DNA of 8,702 nt from an uncultured Planctomycetaceae bacterium (GCA_903921605.1 CAIXQV010000106.1:1-8702), one strand, 5' to 3'; shown: positions 1 to 6,848, counted from the stretch's first letter. The notes: generated from the sequence alone by a model not told the origin. Made by a program: numbers and translations.

Positions 1-2
1 GA

Positions 3-1703
3 TTATCGCATCAGAAAGAATGCGGCCGCTCCGGCCGCTGAGGCCAGGACAATCAAGGTCAAGGCAATCGTCAGGCGACGGCGATGGTCCTGCTCCTGAG
101 TCAGATTAATCAGCCGCAACTGGACTTTGCCACCAAAGGACAATCGACTTCCATGTCTTAATTGGCAGTAGGCTTCCGCCGAGCCATTCACATAAGTTGG
201 GTGAATGCGGGATTCCTGACGAAGCTGCCAATTCTGGCCATTGAACTCAATCCAGCACTGGGTCGCGTCTACTTTCTCTTCCGGCACACGAACGTCGGCA
301 GAATACCCGGAACCCACAAGATTCCGACTTTTCACCAGCGGAACGCGTTGCTTGCCACCCTTAAACTCCAGTCGCCACCCGGAGGGAGCAGGCCCCTTGA
401 ATGCAACAGGACGAATCGGAGCCGTCGACGATGGCCTCGGAGATTCCGATCGAACTGATTCTGAATCATTCGACCGGAGTGGCGGAGTTTCCACCTTCCC
501 GAATCCACTGGTTCCATCGGCAAAGTGATGACTATTCGCCTGCAGCCATCCGGTCGAGGAAGTAATGGACGATTTCGGGGCGGCGGCCGCTTTCTTCCCC
601 TGAGTTTCTGCTCGAGCTTTCGCCTGCTTCGCTCGCAATGTGACCAGTTCGCGAAAATCAAACGAGATCGTTTTCCGTTTGGCATGCGGTCGAAGAGCTT
701 CCGCCACCTCAGTCATCGACTGAAATCGTTTCGCAGGGTCCTTCTCCATCATGCGTGCGACAATATCGCCAACTTCGCGAGGAATGTCTTTCTTTAAATC
801 ACTCACATGCCGGGCCGACTTGTGTCGGTGAGCATCCAGTTTGGCTTTGTTGGTCTTTTCCGGAAACGGCACATGAGCCGTCAAAGCCACAAAGAACGTT
901 GCACCAAGACTGTAAATGTCCGCGAGATTGTCGACCTTGCTGCTGTCGACAATCTGTTCCGGTGCGATGTAGTCCGGCGTTCCCAGACAGTCGTGACCAA
1001 ACACCATCGACAAAGAAAACTCTTCGTCACCGCCATCCTTCAACAAGGCCAGACCAAAGTCCAGAATTCGGGCGACGCCTGTTTGTTCGATCAGAAAATT
1101 GGCCGGCTTGATATCGCGATGAATAATTCCCTGATCATGAGCCGACTGCAGGGCTTCGGCAATCTGCAAAATAATGTCGCAGGCCATCGGCCACTTGATC
1201 GCTCCATAAAGAGCCACCAGTTCGTGCAGACTGATACCGCGTACCAATTCCATGACGAGATAATGAACGGCCCCGGTTGAATCGAGACGATAGGTCTTGA
1301 TGATATTCGGATGAGTTAACTTCATCCCAGCTACGGCTTCCAGCTTCAACCGCGCCAACATTCCGGCATCAAGAGAATGCTCAGTGGACATCACTTTCAG
1401 AGCCACTTTGCGATCTTCGTCCGGATCTTCGGCGATGAACACACAGCCCATCCCGCCGAAGCCCAGCAGCTCACGAATCCGATATCGATCGATGACGAGT
1501 CCTCGATATCGACCTTCCAGAAGTCGTTCGGCCTGAAATGGCGTCAGCAGTTTTTCTTTAACCATTCGCCGAGCTGTCTCTTCGGCTGATGCATCCTCAT
1601 CCAACTGGAGCTTATCCTGAACCTTCCTGACCTGCGCAGCCGTCAGCAGACCGCTCTTTGCGATCAGGTCGAAGAAATCCTGTGCTGCCACTGGCGACTG
1701 CAT
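3..1703 (-). CDS. Membrane-anchored Ser/Thr protein kinase with degenerate FHA-like C-terminus
   Basis: A 566-residue Hanks-type Ser/Thr kinase, expected to phosphorylate cytoplasmic proteins. Residues 1-70 are a small helical module (pattern SGLLTAAQ ... LLTPFQAERLL) of the kind that precedes many planctomycete kinases. The kinase domain spans about 74-340 and has all key residues: glycine loop GFGGMG at 81-86, Lys103 in VALK, Glu122, HRDIKPAN from 195 (Asp197, Asn202), DFG at 215-217, APE at 247-249 and Arg326. It should therefore be active. A basic, Ser/Pro-rich linker (about 341-440) leads to an FHA-like beta domain (about 443-535) that keeps VNG at 505-507 but lacks the usual GR and SxxH motifs. 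RRR at 541-543 precedes one hydrophobic helix (544-564) that ends three residues before the stop, so the protein is tail-anchored with its domains in the cytoplasm. The ATG start has a weak purine-rich AAGAGA upstream. It is divergent from the PH-like gene. Substrates are unknown. Confidence 0.95.
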   Translation of the reverse strand: MQSPVAAQDFFDLIAKSGLLTAAQVRKVQDKLQLDEDASAEETARRMVKEKLLTPFQAERLLEGRYRGLVIDRYRIRELLGFGGMGCVFIAEDPDEDRKVALKVMSTEHSLDAGMLARLKLEAVAGMKLTHPNIIKTYRLDSTGAVHYLVMELVRGISLHELVALYGAIKWPMACDIILQIAEALQSAHDQGIIHRDIKPANFLIEQTGVARILDFGLALLKDGGDEEFSLSMVFGHDCLGTPDYIAPEQIVDSSKVDNLADIYSLGATFFVALTAHVPFPEKTNKAKLDAHRHKSARHVSDLKKDIPREVGDIVARMMEKDPAKRFQSMTEVAEALRPHAKRKTISFDFRELVTLRAKQAKARAETQGKKAAAAPKSSITSSTGWLQANSHHFADGTSGFGKVETPPLRSNDSESVRSESPRPSSTAPIRPVAFKGPAPSGWRLEFKGGKQRVPLVKSRNLVGSGYSADVRVPEEKVDATQCWIEFNGQNWQLRQESRIHPTYVNGSAEAYCQLRHGSRLSFGGKVQLRLINLTQEQDHRRRLTIALTLIVLASAAGAAAFFLMR

Positions 1704-2183
1704 AGTCTGATCTCTTGATCGGCTCTGAGCCTGTCACCTCACGTCAGAAGAACTCCTGCGGAGAGTGATCAAGGTCCGGAGACCAGGGTGCGTCCGAAGA
1801 AAAAGGGCTTGCAATTTACGGAGAATGCTGAGGGGAACAGGCTAACATCCGCTGTACAGAATTCCAAATCCCAAAGTGGCTGGTCAGCTCTGATCAGTCT
1901 CGAAAAAACCTCCGGTTCGGAATGAGCGGACTTGGCGGGCATTTCCTCGTCTGAATGGACTTCGGGACGCAACCGAGCCAGTAAGTCCCAAATAGGCCAT
2001 TAACCGACAGATTCTGGTGAATTTTGAGCCTGCTGGGATCTCTCAATGCCACGAAAGGGCGTGCCGCTCAGCGAGTGCGATGGAAAATCAGGCTGGACCG
2101 TGGTAAGTTCTCAGGACGTTAGACGGTGTCTCAAGACGCCTGTCCGGGAAAATTGTTTTGCCTTGCAAATTCACAGGTTCACC
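1704..2183. other. Divergent intergenic spacer between kinase and PH-like genes
   Basis: This 480-base spacer must hold the promoters of both flanking genes, but I see no clear -35/-10 pair. The short reading frames here (a 67-codon minus frame at 1769-1972, and the 46-codon upstream extension of the PH-like frame from 2046) show no domain-like or hydrophobic pattern. The only local structure noted is a hairpin at 2122-2144 with loop TCAA, one G-U pair and one bulged T. It lies about 40 bases upstream of the preferred PH-like start, so it could be in the 5' leader. It has no T-tract and I assign it no function. Confidence 0.5.
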
Positions 2184-2687
2184 ATGTCCGTTCAGGCTAT
2201 CGCTGGCGTCAGCCCGACTCTTGAATCTCGTATCATGACGGAATTTCCGTCCATTGGTGCTACGGCTCTCGGCAGACTCATCGGGCAGCTTCTGGATTCA
2301 GTCCCCGCGAAAATCTGCGGTGTTAAACTGTCCTATCTGATCTTTGGCCTGCCGCTCGCTCCGCTGGGATTGCTTTTGTTCCTGCTGAATCGTCTCGGAT
2401 CGCGTTACATCCTGACGAACCGATCTGTGCAGATCTGGTCAACCATGGGCAGCGAACGAACCAGCAGCGTTGACCTGAATGACATCACGAGTGTCGAACT
2501 GGATGAACTGCCAGGGCAGTCATTCTTCCGAGCGGCCGACATCCGCCTCAAAGCGGCCAATGGCCAGACCATTATGCTGCTGTCAGGCGTCGCCGATGCC
2601 GGAGCATTCCAGAATGCCATTCGCGGAGCTGTCCAGTCTCGCCGACTGGTGCAAGCCTCTCTGGCAACGATGAACGCTCGCAAGTAA
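2184..2687 (+). CDS. Small membrane protein with bacterial PH-like domain
   Basis: A 167-residue protein. Residues 1-45 are a soluble N-terminal stretch (MSVQAIAG, then FPSIGATALGRLIG). Residues 48-70 form a hydrophobic segment (LSYLIFGLPLAPLGLLLFLL) that should insert in the membrane. Residues 73-150 look like a bacterial PH-like domain (bPH/DUF304 type): the opening RYILTNRSVQIW is typical of the first strands, followed by DLNDITSVEL, a strand IRLKAANGQTIMLL, and a C-terminal helix AFQNAIRGAV. Such domains are small membrane-associated modules of mostly unknown ligand. The ATG at 2184 is preferred over the in-frame ATG at 2046: the extra 46 residues are not domain-like, while the protein from MSVQAIAG resembles what I recall of planctomycete homologues. 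No strong ribosome-binding site is seen at either. The gene is monocistronic, with a strong terminator 23 bases downstream. The role is not known. Confidence 0.85.
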   Translation: MSVQAIAGVSPTLESRIMTEFPSIGATALGRLIGQLLDSVPAKICGVKLSYLIFGLPLAPLGLLLFLLNRLGSRYILTNRSVQIWSTMGSERTSSVDLNDITSVELDELPGQSFFRAADIRLKAANGQTIMLLSGVADAGAFQNAIRGAVQSRRLVQASLATMNARK

Positions 2688-2710
2688 TTGACACGGTCAT
2701 CATGAAACAC

Positions 2711-2747
2711 AAAGAGCCCGGGACGATGACTCGTCCCGGGCTCTTTT
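2711..2747 (+). terminator. Rho-independent terminator of PH-like gene
   Basis: A perfect 16-bp inverted repeat (AAAGAGCCCGGGACGA at 2711-2726, loop TGAC, complementary arm at 2731-2746) is followed by one more T. It starts 23 bases after the PH-like stop codon. The 3' side reads CTCTTTT, giving the short U-run expected on the plus strand. On the minus strand the arm ends in CTTT followed by GTGTTTC, so it might also stop transcripts from the convergent glyA, but this is weaker and glyA ends over 300 bases away. Confidence 0.9.
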
Positions 2748-2785
2748 CGTTTGTCAACTCTATGAAACTTTGCGGCTGGAGATTC

Positions 2786-3034
2786 TTTGTTCACCACGGA
2801 GGTCACAGAGGAATCACAGAAAGAAGTCGATCAAAGAATGAGTAACTGTTTTTGAACGCAGAGGGCGCGGAGGATCGCAGGGGGAAGTCAAATTACGATT
2901 CTCTCTGCGATCCCCTGCGGACTCTGCGTTCAAATCTGAATTCACTCTGCGATCTAATCTGAATTCACTCTGCGATCTAATCTGAATTCACTCTGCGATC
3001 CAACTCTGTGTAACCCTGTGACCTCTGTGGTCAA
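2786..3034. repeat. Nested inverted-repeat element with internal tandem repeat
   Basis: This gene-free stretch between two convergent genes has layered symmetry. The outer arms are 2786-2820 (contains ACCACGGAGGTCACAGAG) and 3004-3034 (contains CTGTGACCTCTGTGGT), reverse complements with few mismatches. The inner arms are 2852-2880 and 2905-2933: TTGAACGCAGAG at 2852-2863 pairs exactly with CTCTGCGTTCAA at 2922-2933, and GGATCGCAG at 2872-2880 pairs exactly with CTGCGATCC at 2905-2913. Between the inner right arm and the outer right arm lie three tandem 23-base units. It looks like a dispersed planctomycete intergenic repeat rather than a gene. Similar ACCACAGAGG / CACAGAGG sequences are, from memory, common between genes in this phylum. 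No transposase or coding frame is present. Confidence 0.8.
2933..3001. repeat. Three tandem 23-bp direct repeats
   Basis: Three head-to-tail copies at 2933-2955, 2956-2978 and 2979-3001. Each contains CTGAATTCACTCTGCGATC, and only the last base of copy three differs (C instead of T). The CTCTGCGATC part matches the inner right arm of the surrounding inverted repeat (2903-2912), so the array probably arose by local duplication within the element. There are no spacers between units, so this is not a CRISPR array. Confidence 0.95.
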
Positions 3035-3053
3035 TCCGCGACTCTTCGCAATG

Positions 3054-4298
3054 TTACAACACGATGCCTGGTACCGGATACGCTTGAGCAAACTCAGCGA
3101 TCTCCAGTCGAATTCGTTCCAGTTCTGTCGCGTTATCATGCCCCTTCAATGCGGCAAGAATCCACGTACCAACTCGCTTCATTTCGTCGGTCTTCATCCC
3201 GCGAGTCGTCAGGGCCGCTGTTCCAATACGAACACCGCTCGGATCCATTGGCTTCCGCTGATCGTAAGGAATCATGTTCTTGTTGACGGTGATTCCGGCC
3301 TTTTCCAGAGCATGCTCACCGATCTTTCCTGACAGCCCAATCGTCGTGACATCACACATCATCAGGTGATTGTCTGTCCCGCCGGAAACCAGTCGCAGAC
3401 CGCCTGACATCAGCGTTTCAGCCAGAGTTCTTGCGTTGTCGACGATTTGCTGACCATACGCCTTAAACTCAGGTCGCAGAGCTTCTCCGAAGCAGACAGC
3501 CTTCGCCGCAACGATGTGCATCAAAGGCCCACCCTGAATTCCCGGGAACACACTGCGATCCACATTCGCTGCATGTTCTTTGCGGCAAAGAATGAAACCG
3601 GAACGAGGTCCTCGCAGTGTTTTGTGTGACGTTGATGTCACAAAGTCCGCGTGAGGTACCGGGCTGTTGTGAACCCCAGCAGCAACCAACCCCGAGTAGT
3701 GAGCCATATCGACCATCAACATCGCGCCAACAGACTTAGCGATCTCGGCAAACTTACCATGATCGATCTCACGAGGATACGCGCTGGCTCCGGCGATGAT
3801 CATCCGCGGCTTATGTTCTTTGGCCAGAGAAGCCACCTGATCAAAGTCAATCCGGTGATCGTTTTGACGAACACCGTAATGGAAGACTTTGTACAGCTTG
3901 CCGCTGAAGTTCAGATGCATCCCGTGAGTCAAATGCCCGCCATGAGCCAGATCCATTGCCAGGATCGTGTCACCGGCATTCAGCACACTCATGTAGACCG
4001 CCATGTTGGCCTGAGAACCTGCATGAGGCTGAACGTTTACGTGTTCCGCGCCGAAAAGTTCGGCGGCTCGCTCACGAGCAATATTCTCGATCACGTCGAC
4101 GTTTTCACAGCCGCCGTAATAACGCTTGCCAGGATAACCTTCTGCATATTTGTTGGTCAGGACCGTACCAGCCGCTTCCATCACGGCCGCACTGGTGTAA
4201 TTTTCAGACGCGATCAGTTCGAGACCTTCGACCTGACGGCGACGCTCGTTGACAATGGCATTCCAGATTGATGGATCGGACGATTGCAGAGAGGACAT
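3054..4298 (-). CDS. glyA: Serine hydroxymethyltransferase
   Basis: A cytosolic PLP enzyme that converts serine and tetrahydrofolate to glycine and 5,10-methylene-tetrahydrofolate, the main source of one-carbon units. The 414-residue length fits the bacterial family (E. coli about 417). Visible hallmarks, numbered from the ATG, are LIASENY near 29-34, [15 protein letters not shown] near 50-64, [10 protein letters not shown] near 89-98, [13 protein letters not shown] with Asp197 and His200, the PLP-binding Lys226 in [11 protein letters not shown], and the substrate-binding Arg357 in PSGVRIGT. The ATG at 4296-4298 is chosen because GAAGGT lies seven bases upstream. A TTG at 4314-4316 would add six residues, but it lies upstream of and almost touching that site. 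The gene is divergent from the BRCT-MerR-TPR gene, and its stop is 20 bases from the repeat element. No riboswitch was recognised in the short leader. Confidence 0.97.
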   Translation of the reverse strand: MSSLQSSDPSIWNAIVNERRRQVEGLELIASENYTSAAVMEAAGTVLTNKYAEGYPGKRYYGGCENVDVIENIARERAAELFGAEHVNVQPHAGSQANMAVYMSVLNAGDTILAMDLAHGGHLTHGMHLNFSGKLYKVFHYGVRQNDHRIDFDQVASLAKEHKPRMIIAGASAYPREIDHGKFAEIAKSVGAMLMVDMAHYSGLVAAGVHNSPVPHADFVTSTSHKTLRGPRSGFILCRKEHAANVDRSVFPGIQGGPLMHIVAAKAVCFGEALRPEFKAYGQQIVDNARTLAETLMSGGLRLVSGGTDNHLMMCDVTTIGLSGKIGEHALEKAGITVNKNMIPYDQRKPMDPSGVRIGTAALTTRGMKTDEMKRVGTWILAALKGHDNATELERIRLEIAEFAQAYPVPGIVL

Positions 4299-4305
4299 TC
4301 CCGGG

Positions 4306-4311
4306 ACCTTC
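4306..4311 (-). promoter_or_regulatory. Ribosome-binding site of glyA
   Basis: GAAGGT on the minus strand, seven bases before the ATG whose first base is 4298. Its position decides the glyA start in favour of the ATG over the TTG at 4316. Confidence 0.65.
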
Positions 4312-4390
4312 AACAATAGCTTGGTGGATTAAACGACAGGAGATGAGATCTGAATTCCGGCGGCATTCAAGCGACAACCGCAGATACGCC

Positions 4391-4410
4391 TGAAAAATCA
4401 CACGATTTCA
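4391..4410. promoter_or_regulatory. Imperfect inverted repeat in glyA / BRCT-MerR-TPR divergent region
   Basis: The sequence TGAAAAATC-ACAC-GATTTCA is an interrupted palindrome with a two-base bulge in the left arm. It lies in the 118-base divergent spacer, six bases before the GTG at 4417. It could be an operator, possibly for the MerR-type protein encoded next to it, since such regulators often bind near their own gene. However, it is AT-rich and short, and may be chance. Confidence 0.25.
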
Positions 4411-4416
4411 GCCACT

Positions 4417-6060
4417 GTGCCAGATCTTTTCAGGACTTTACTCTCTTATAGCAGTAGATCGCCCGATTGCTACCCTTCGTCTTTTTTCGACGGTATCTTC
4501 GAGCAAAACGGAGGGAGTTTCCAAAGTTCGAAACTTCCTCAGTCATCTGAATTCCTTGATCGATACGAAAGCTGGCCGGTGATCGACCGGAAATCAAAAG
4601 TGTCCGCTGAACCGCCCAATGCCGAATTCAATTCGTGTGAAGAAAACGGTCACGTCAATGAACAAGCGGCCGACGCCTCCGCCGTTGCCGAATCCGCTTT
4701 GCCACTGCCGACAGCCGTCAGTTCTCTGCCGCTGTCTGGTGAGACCGTTGCGTTGACGGGGACTTTGGCCTCCATGACTCATCGTGACGCCATTAGCATG
4801 GTCGAACAATACGGTGGTCGAGCAACCCATTCGGTCAGCGGCTCCACAACGATGCTGGTGATCGGCGAAGAAGGCTGGCCTCTGGAAGATGACGGCGGTG
4901 CATCTCAGAAGCTGCAGCAGGTCATGCAGATGATTGCCGATGGCCTGGAAGTGCGTATCCTCGCTGAATCCGACTGGTTGCAGTTGCTCGGCTTGGACGA
5001 CCATCGCGAAGAAATCCGCCGCGCACATACTCCGGCGATGCTCAGCCGTTTGCTGGATATTCCCGTTCGTATGATTCGCCGCTGGGCTCGACTGGGTTTG
5101 ATCAAACCAGTTCGGCGAATCGGCAGGTTGCCATACTTCGATTACCGCGAAGTCGCCAGCGCACGCCGTTTGGCTTCTCTCTTGGAACAGGGTGTCTCAG
5201 CGCAGACGCTCGAGAAAAGCCTCGCGGAACTCAGCCTGACAATTGCCGGCACCGATCGCTCACTTGCACAGCTCAACCTTCTGGTGCAGGATGAGAAAGT
5301 GCTGATGCGAGATGATCGAGGTGTACTGAATCCTCGCACTGGTCAGCGACTTCTGGACTTCGATGCGGCCGAACCGTCGCTTGAAGTTTTTCAACCGAAA
5401 CTATCAGACTCAATAGAGTCCGACGCAGAAGATGATGACCTACTGGAAGACGATGAACCCGTGTCATTGCCATTCTCATCCGGACAGCAGCGTGAAGAAC
5501 GGCAGATGTCTGACTGGAATGCAGAAGAATGGTTTCACGAAGGCTGTCGACTGACGGAAGAAGCCGAGTTTGATTCCGCGATTAACTCATTTCGCAATGG
5601 TCTGAGTCTTCTGGCTTCAGAGATGTCTTCGATCCGATCCGGAATGTCGTCACCAGACGATGAACAGACGACATTGTTCCCTGATCCGGCCGATCTGAAT
5701 TTCCATCTGGCCGATGCGCTGTATCGAGCCGGTCGAATCGATGCGGCCATCGAACGCTATTACTGCGCGATTGAGGCGGCTCCGGACTTCATCGAAGCGT
5801 GGACTCAGTTGGGTTGCCTGCAATCTGAACAGGGCCAATTGGAACTGGCCGAAACATCGCTGATCACCGCGATTTCAATCCACCCCGCTAACCCCGACGC
5901 ACTTCTGCATTACGCTCAGTTGCTGGAACAAACTGACCGCGCAGATGAAGCGGTGAGTTACTGGAAACAGTATCTTCAACACGACTCCCGCGGCCCCTGG
6001 TCCGACCACGCTCGCAACCGCATCGCCGAATCCGAAAAAACCGACCGCGTGATGCTGTAG
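4417..6060 (+). CDS. BRCT + MerR-type HTH + TPR protein
   Basis: A protein of up to 547 residues with an unusual domain order. Residues 105-192 are a BRCT domain (LSGETVALTGTL, then EQYGGRATHSVSGSTTMLVIGEE, ending ILAESDWLQLLGL), like that of bacterial NAD-dependent DNA ligase. Residues 203-275 resemble a MerR-family helix-turn-helix (TPAMLSRLLDIPVRMIRRWARLGLI, then RRIGRLPYFDYREV and LLEQGVSAQTLEKSL). An acidic linker at 331-347 is followed by TPR-like helices at 366-400 and 424-520 (LADALYRAGRIDAAIERYYCAIEAAPDFIEAWTQLG and similar). There is no signal peptide or membrane segment, so it is likely cytoplasmic and DNA-associated. The start is uncertain: GTG at 4417 lacks a ribosome-binding site, and the first 55 codons use AGT, AGA, AGG and TTA unlike the rest. 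GTG at 4579 or 4600 are alternatives and would keep all domains. No ligase or kinase domain is present. The function is unknown; a regulator or scaffold is inference. Confidence 0.88.
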   Translation: MPDLFRTLLSYSSRSPDCYPSSFFDGIFEQNGGSFQSSKLPQSSEFLDRYESWPVIDRKSKVSAEPPNAEFNSCEENGHVNEQAADASAVAESALPLPTAVSSLPLSGETVALTGTLASMTHRDAISMVEQYGGRATHSVSGSTTMLVIGEEGWPLEDDGGASQKLQQVMQMIADGLEVRILAESDWLQLLGLDDHREEIRRAHTPAMLSRLLDIPVRMIRRWARLGLIKPVRRIGRLPYFDYREVASARRLASLLEQGVSAQTLEKSLAELSLTIAGTDRSLAQLNLLVQDEKVLMRDDRGVLNPRTGQRLLDFDAAEPSLEVFQPKLSDSIESDAEDDDLLEDDEPVSLPFSSGQQREERQMSDWNAEEWFHEGCRLTEEAEFDSAINSFRNGLSLLASEMSSIRSGMSSPDDEQTTLFPDPADLNFHLADALYRAGRIDAAIERYYCAIEAAPDFIEAWTQLGCLQSEQGQLELAETSLITAISIHPANPDALLHYAQLLEQTDRADEAVSYWKQYLQHDSRGPWSDHARNRIAESEKTDRVML

Positions 6061-6064
6061 AGCT

Positions 6065-6183
6065 TCGCAGGGTGTGTGCAGCGTCAGCGGAACACACCGC
6101 AATCTCACGCCCCGCTGAACCCAAACGCCGTACAGAGACAATCGAAAAATGGTGTGTTGCGCTGCGTTTCACACACCCTACGA
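6065..6183. repeat. Intergenic inverted-repeat element with GGTGTGT / ACACACC hairpins
   Basis: Two arms, 6065-6098 and 6151-6183, are near reverse complements and share AGGGTGTGTG at the outer end and AACACACC at the inner end. Each arm can also fold on itself, pairing GGTGTGT with ACACACC (6071-6077 with 6092-6098, and 6151-6157 with 6171-6177). The element can therefore form either one long hairpin or two short ones. It begins five bases after the stop codon at 6060, so it would be in the 3' end of the BRCT-MerR-TPR transcript. No T-run follows, so it is not a classical terminator. The GTAGGGTGTGTTGCGC-like ends recall dispersed intergenic repeats of bacteria, but I cannot name the family. 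Confidence 0.8.
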
Positions 6184-6274
6184 CTGGGCTTCTCACCAGA
6201 CAGACTTGCGACTGACGAACGGCAGAAATAACATCAACACATAAACGCGTCGACGATTCCAGGCTGGCTGTTCG

Positions 6275-6595
6275 ATGCTGGATAAGAAATCATCACACCA
6301 TGCCGTCAGTTCGGCAACGGAGCCAAATGTTATGCAGAAACACGCGATGGCATTGGGGTATTTCTTTCTCTCCGTATTCTGCATTTTCACGTCATCGCAA
6401 GGGTATCTGCCGCTTCGCATGCCACTTCTTATTGTATCGCTGCTCGCCGCTTTGATGGGAATCGGATTCCTGATGAGTGCATGGGCAGCCCAGTTCCAGA
6501 CGGCGTGGAGTTGGTGGCTGCAATTGGTCCGTATGGGGCAACAGGCACCCATCAATGGCCATCAGCAGTCGGCTGAGGGACTGTCCGGGAACTGA
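6275..6595 (+). CDS. Possible small membrane protein
   Basis: A frame of 106 codons from ATG 6275, or 87 and 82 codons from the internal ATGs at 6332 and 6347. It encodes two hydrophobic stretches, about residues 25-44 (MALGYFFLSVFCIF) and 49-71 (MPLLIVSLLAALMGIGFLMSAWA), followed by a Trp-rich amphipathic piece (WSWWLQLVRMG) and a polar tail. This would suit a two-helix inner-membrane protein. Codon use is not far from that of the neighbouring genes. No clear ribosome-binding site, family or domain is recognised, and the first 20 residues before the internal ATG look arbitrary, so a later start is likely. An overlapping minus-strand frame (6193-6555) shows no protein-like pattern. It could also be a chance frame. 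Confidence 0.4.
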   Translation: MLDKKSSHHAVSSATEPNVMQKHAMALGYFFLSVFCIFTSSQGYLPLRMPLLIVSLLAALMGIGFLMSAWAAQFQTAWSWWLQLVRMGQQAPINGHQQSAEGLSGN

Positions 6596-6828
6596 AAACG
6601 GCTCGGCGTCCGAAAGGTCGATCGACGGCTGGATAATCGACGGATTGAACACAGACGCCTCTGATGTCTGGCACCTGTGCTTAACCAATGTAACCCTCTC
6701 GCTCCGCCAGGATGAACCTTTTGCGGTGCAGGTTGGGCATAAAACGGACCGCTGACAATACACATCATGACGCAGTGGCGAGCGGAGAATCGACCAGAGA
6801 ACCACGCACCACGGGCCAACTGCAAAGA

Positions 6829-6848
6829 CTCGCATCGACGGATGCGAG
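6829..6848. other. Perfect 8-bp hairpin in the spacer
   Basis: CTCGCATC, loop GACG, then GATGCGAG: a GC-rich 8-bp perfect stem with a four-base loop. No T-run follows on the plus strand (ACGCCTACG). On the minus strand it is followed by TCTTTG. It might end a transcript of the preceding small gene about 230 bases upstream, or it may be chance. Confidence 0.3.

Noticed and set aside
807..1280. 157-codon plus-strand frame
   Set aside because: Antisense to the kinase domain, including the HRD and DFG region. It is a shadow frame.
2046..2183. 46-codon upstream extension of the PH-like protein
   Set aside because: The added residues lack domain character and no ribosome-binding site supports ATG 2046. 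The start at 2184 gives a protein of the expected form.
2852..2933. tRNA-like sequence (GTTCAAATC within the repeat)
   Set aside because: No acceptor, D or anticodon stems can be formed around it. It belongs to the inverted repeat.
2933..3001. Possible CRISPR array
   Set aside because: The three 23-base units abut without unique spacers, and no cas genes are present.
3651..4271. 206-codon plus-strand frame
   Set aside because: It lies entirely antisense to glyA, whose PLP-binding and substrate motifs are unmistakable. The translated product has no domain-like pattern.
4299..4316. TTG start for glyA, adding six residues
   Set aside because: The ribosome-binding site GAAGGT lies between this TTG and the ATG at 4298, with correct spacing for the ATG only.
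6392..6835. 147-codon minus-strand frame across the small membrane gene and spacer
   Set aside because: Cys- and Ser-rich product without hydrophobic or domain pattern and no ribosome-binding site. It also overlaps the better plus-strand candidate.
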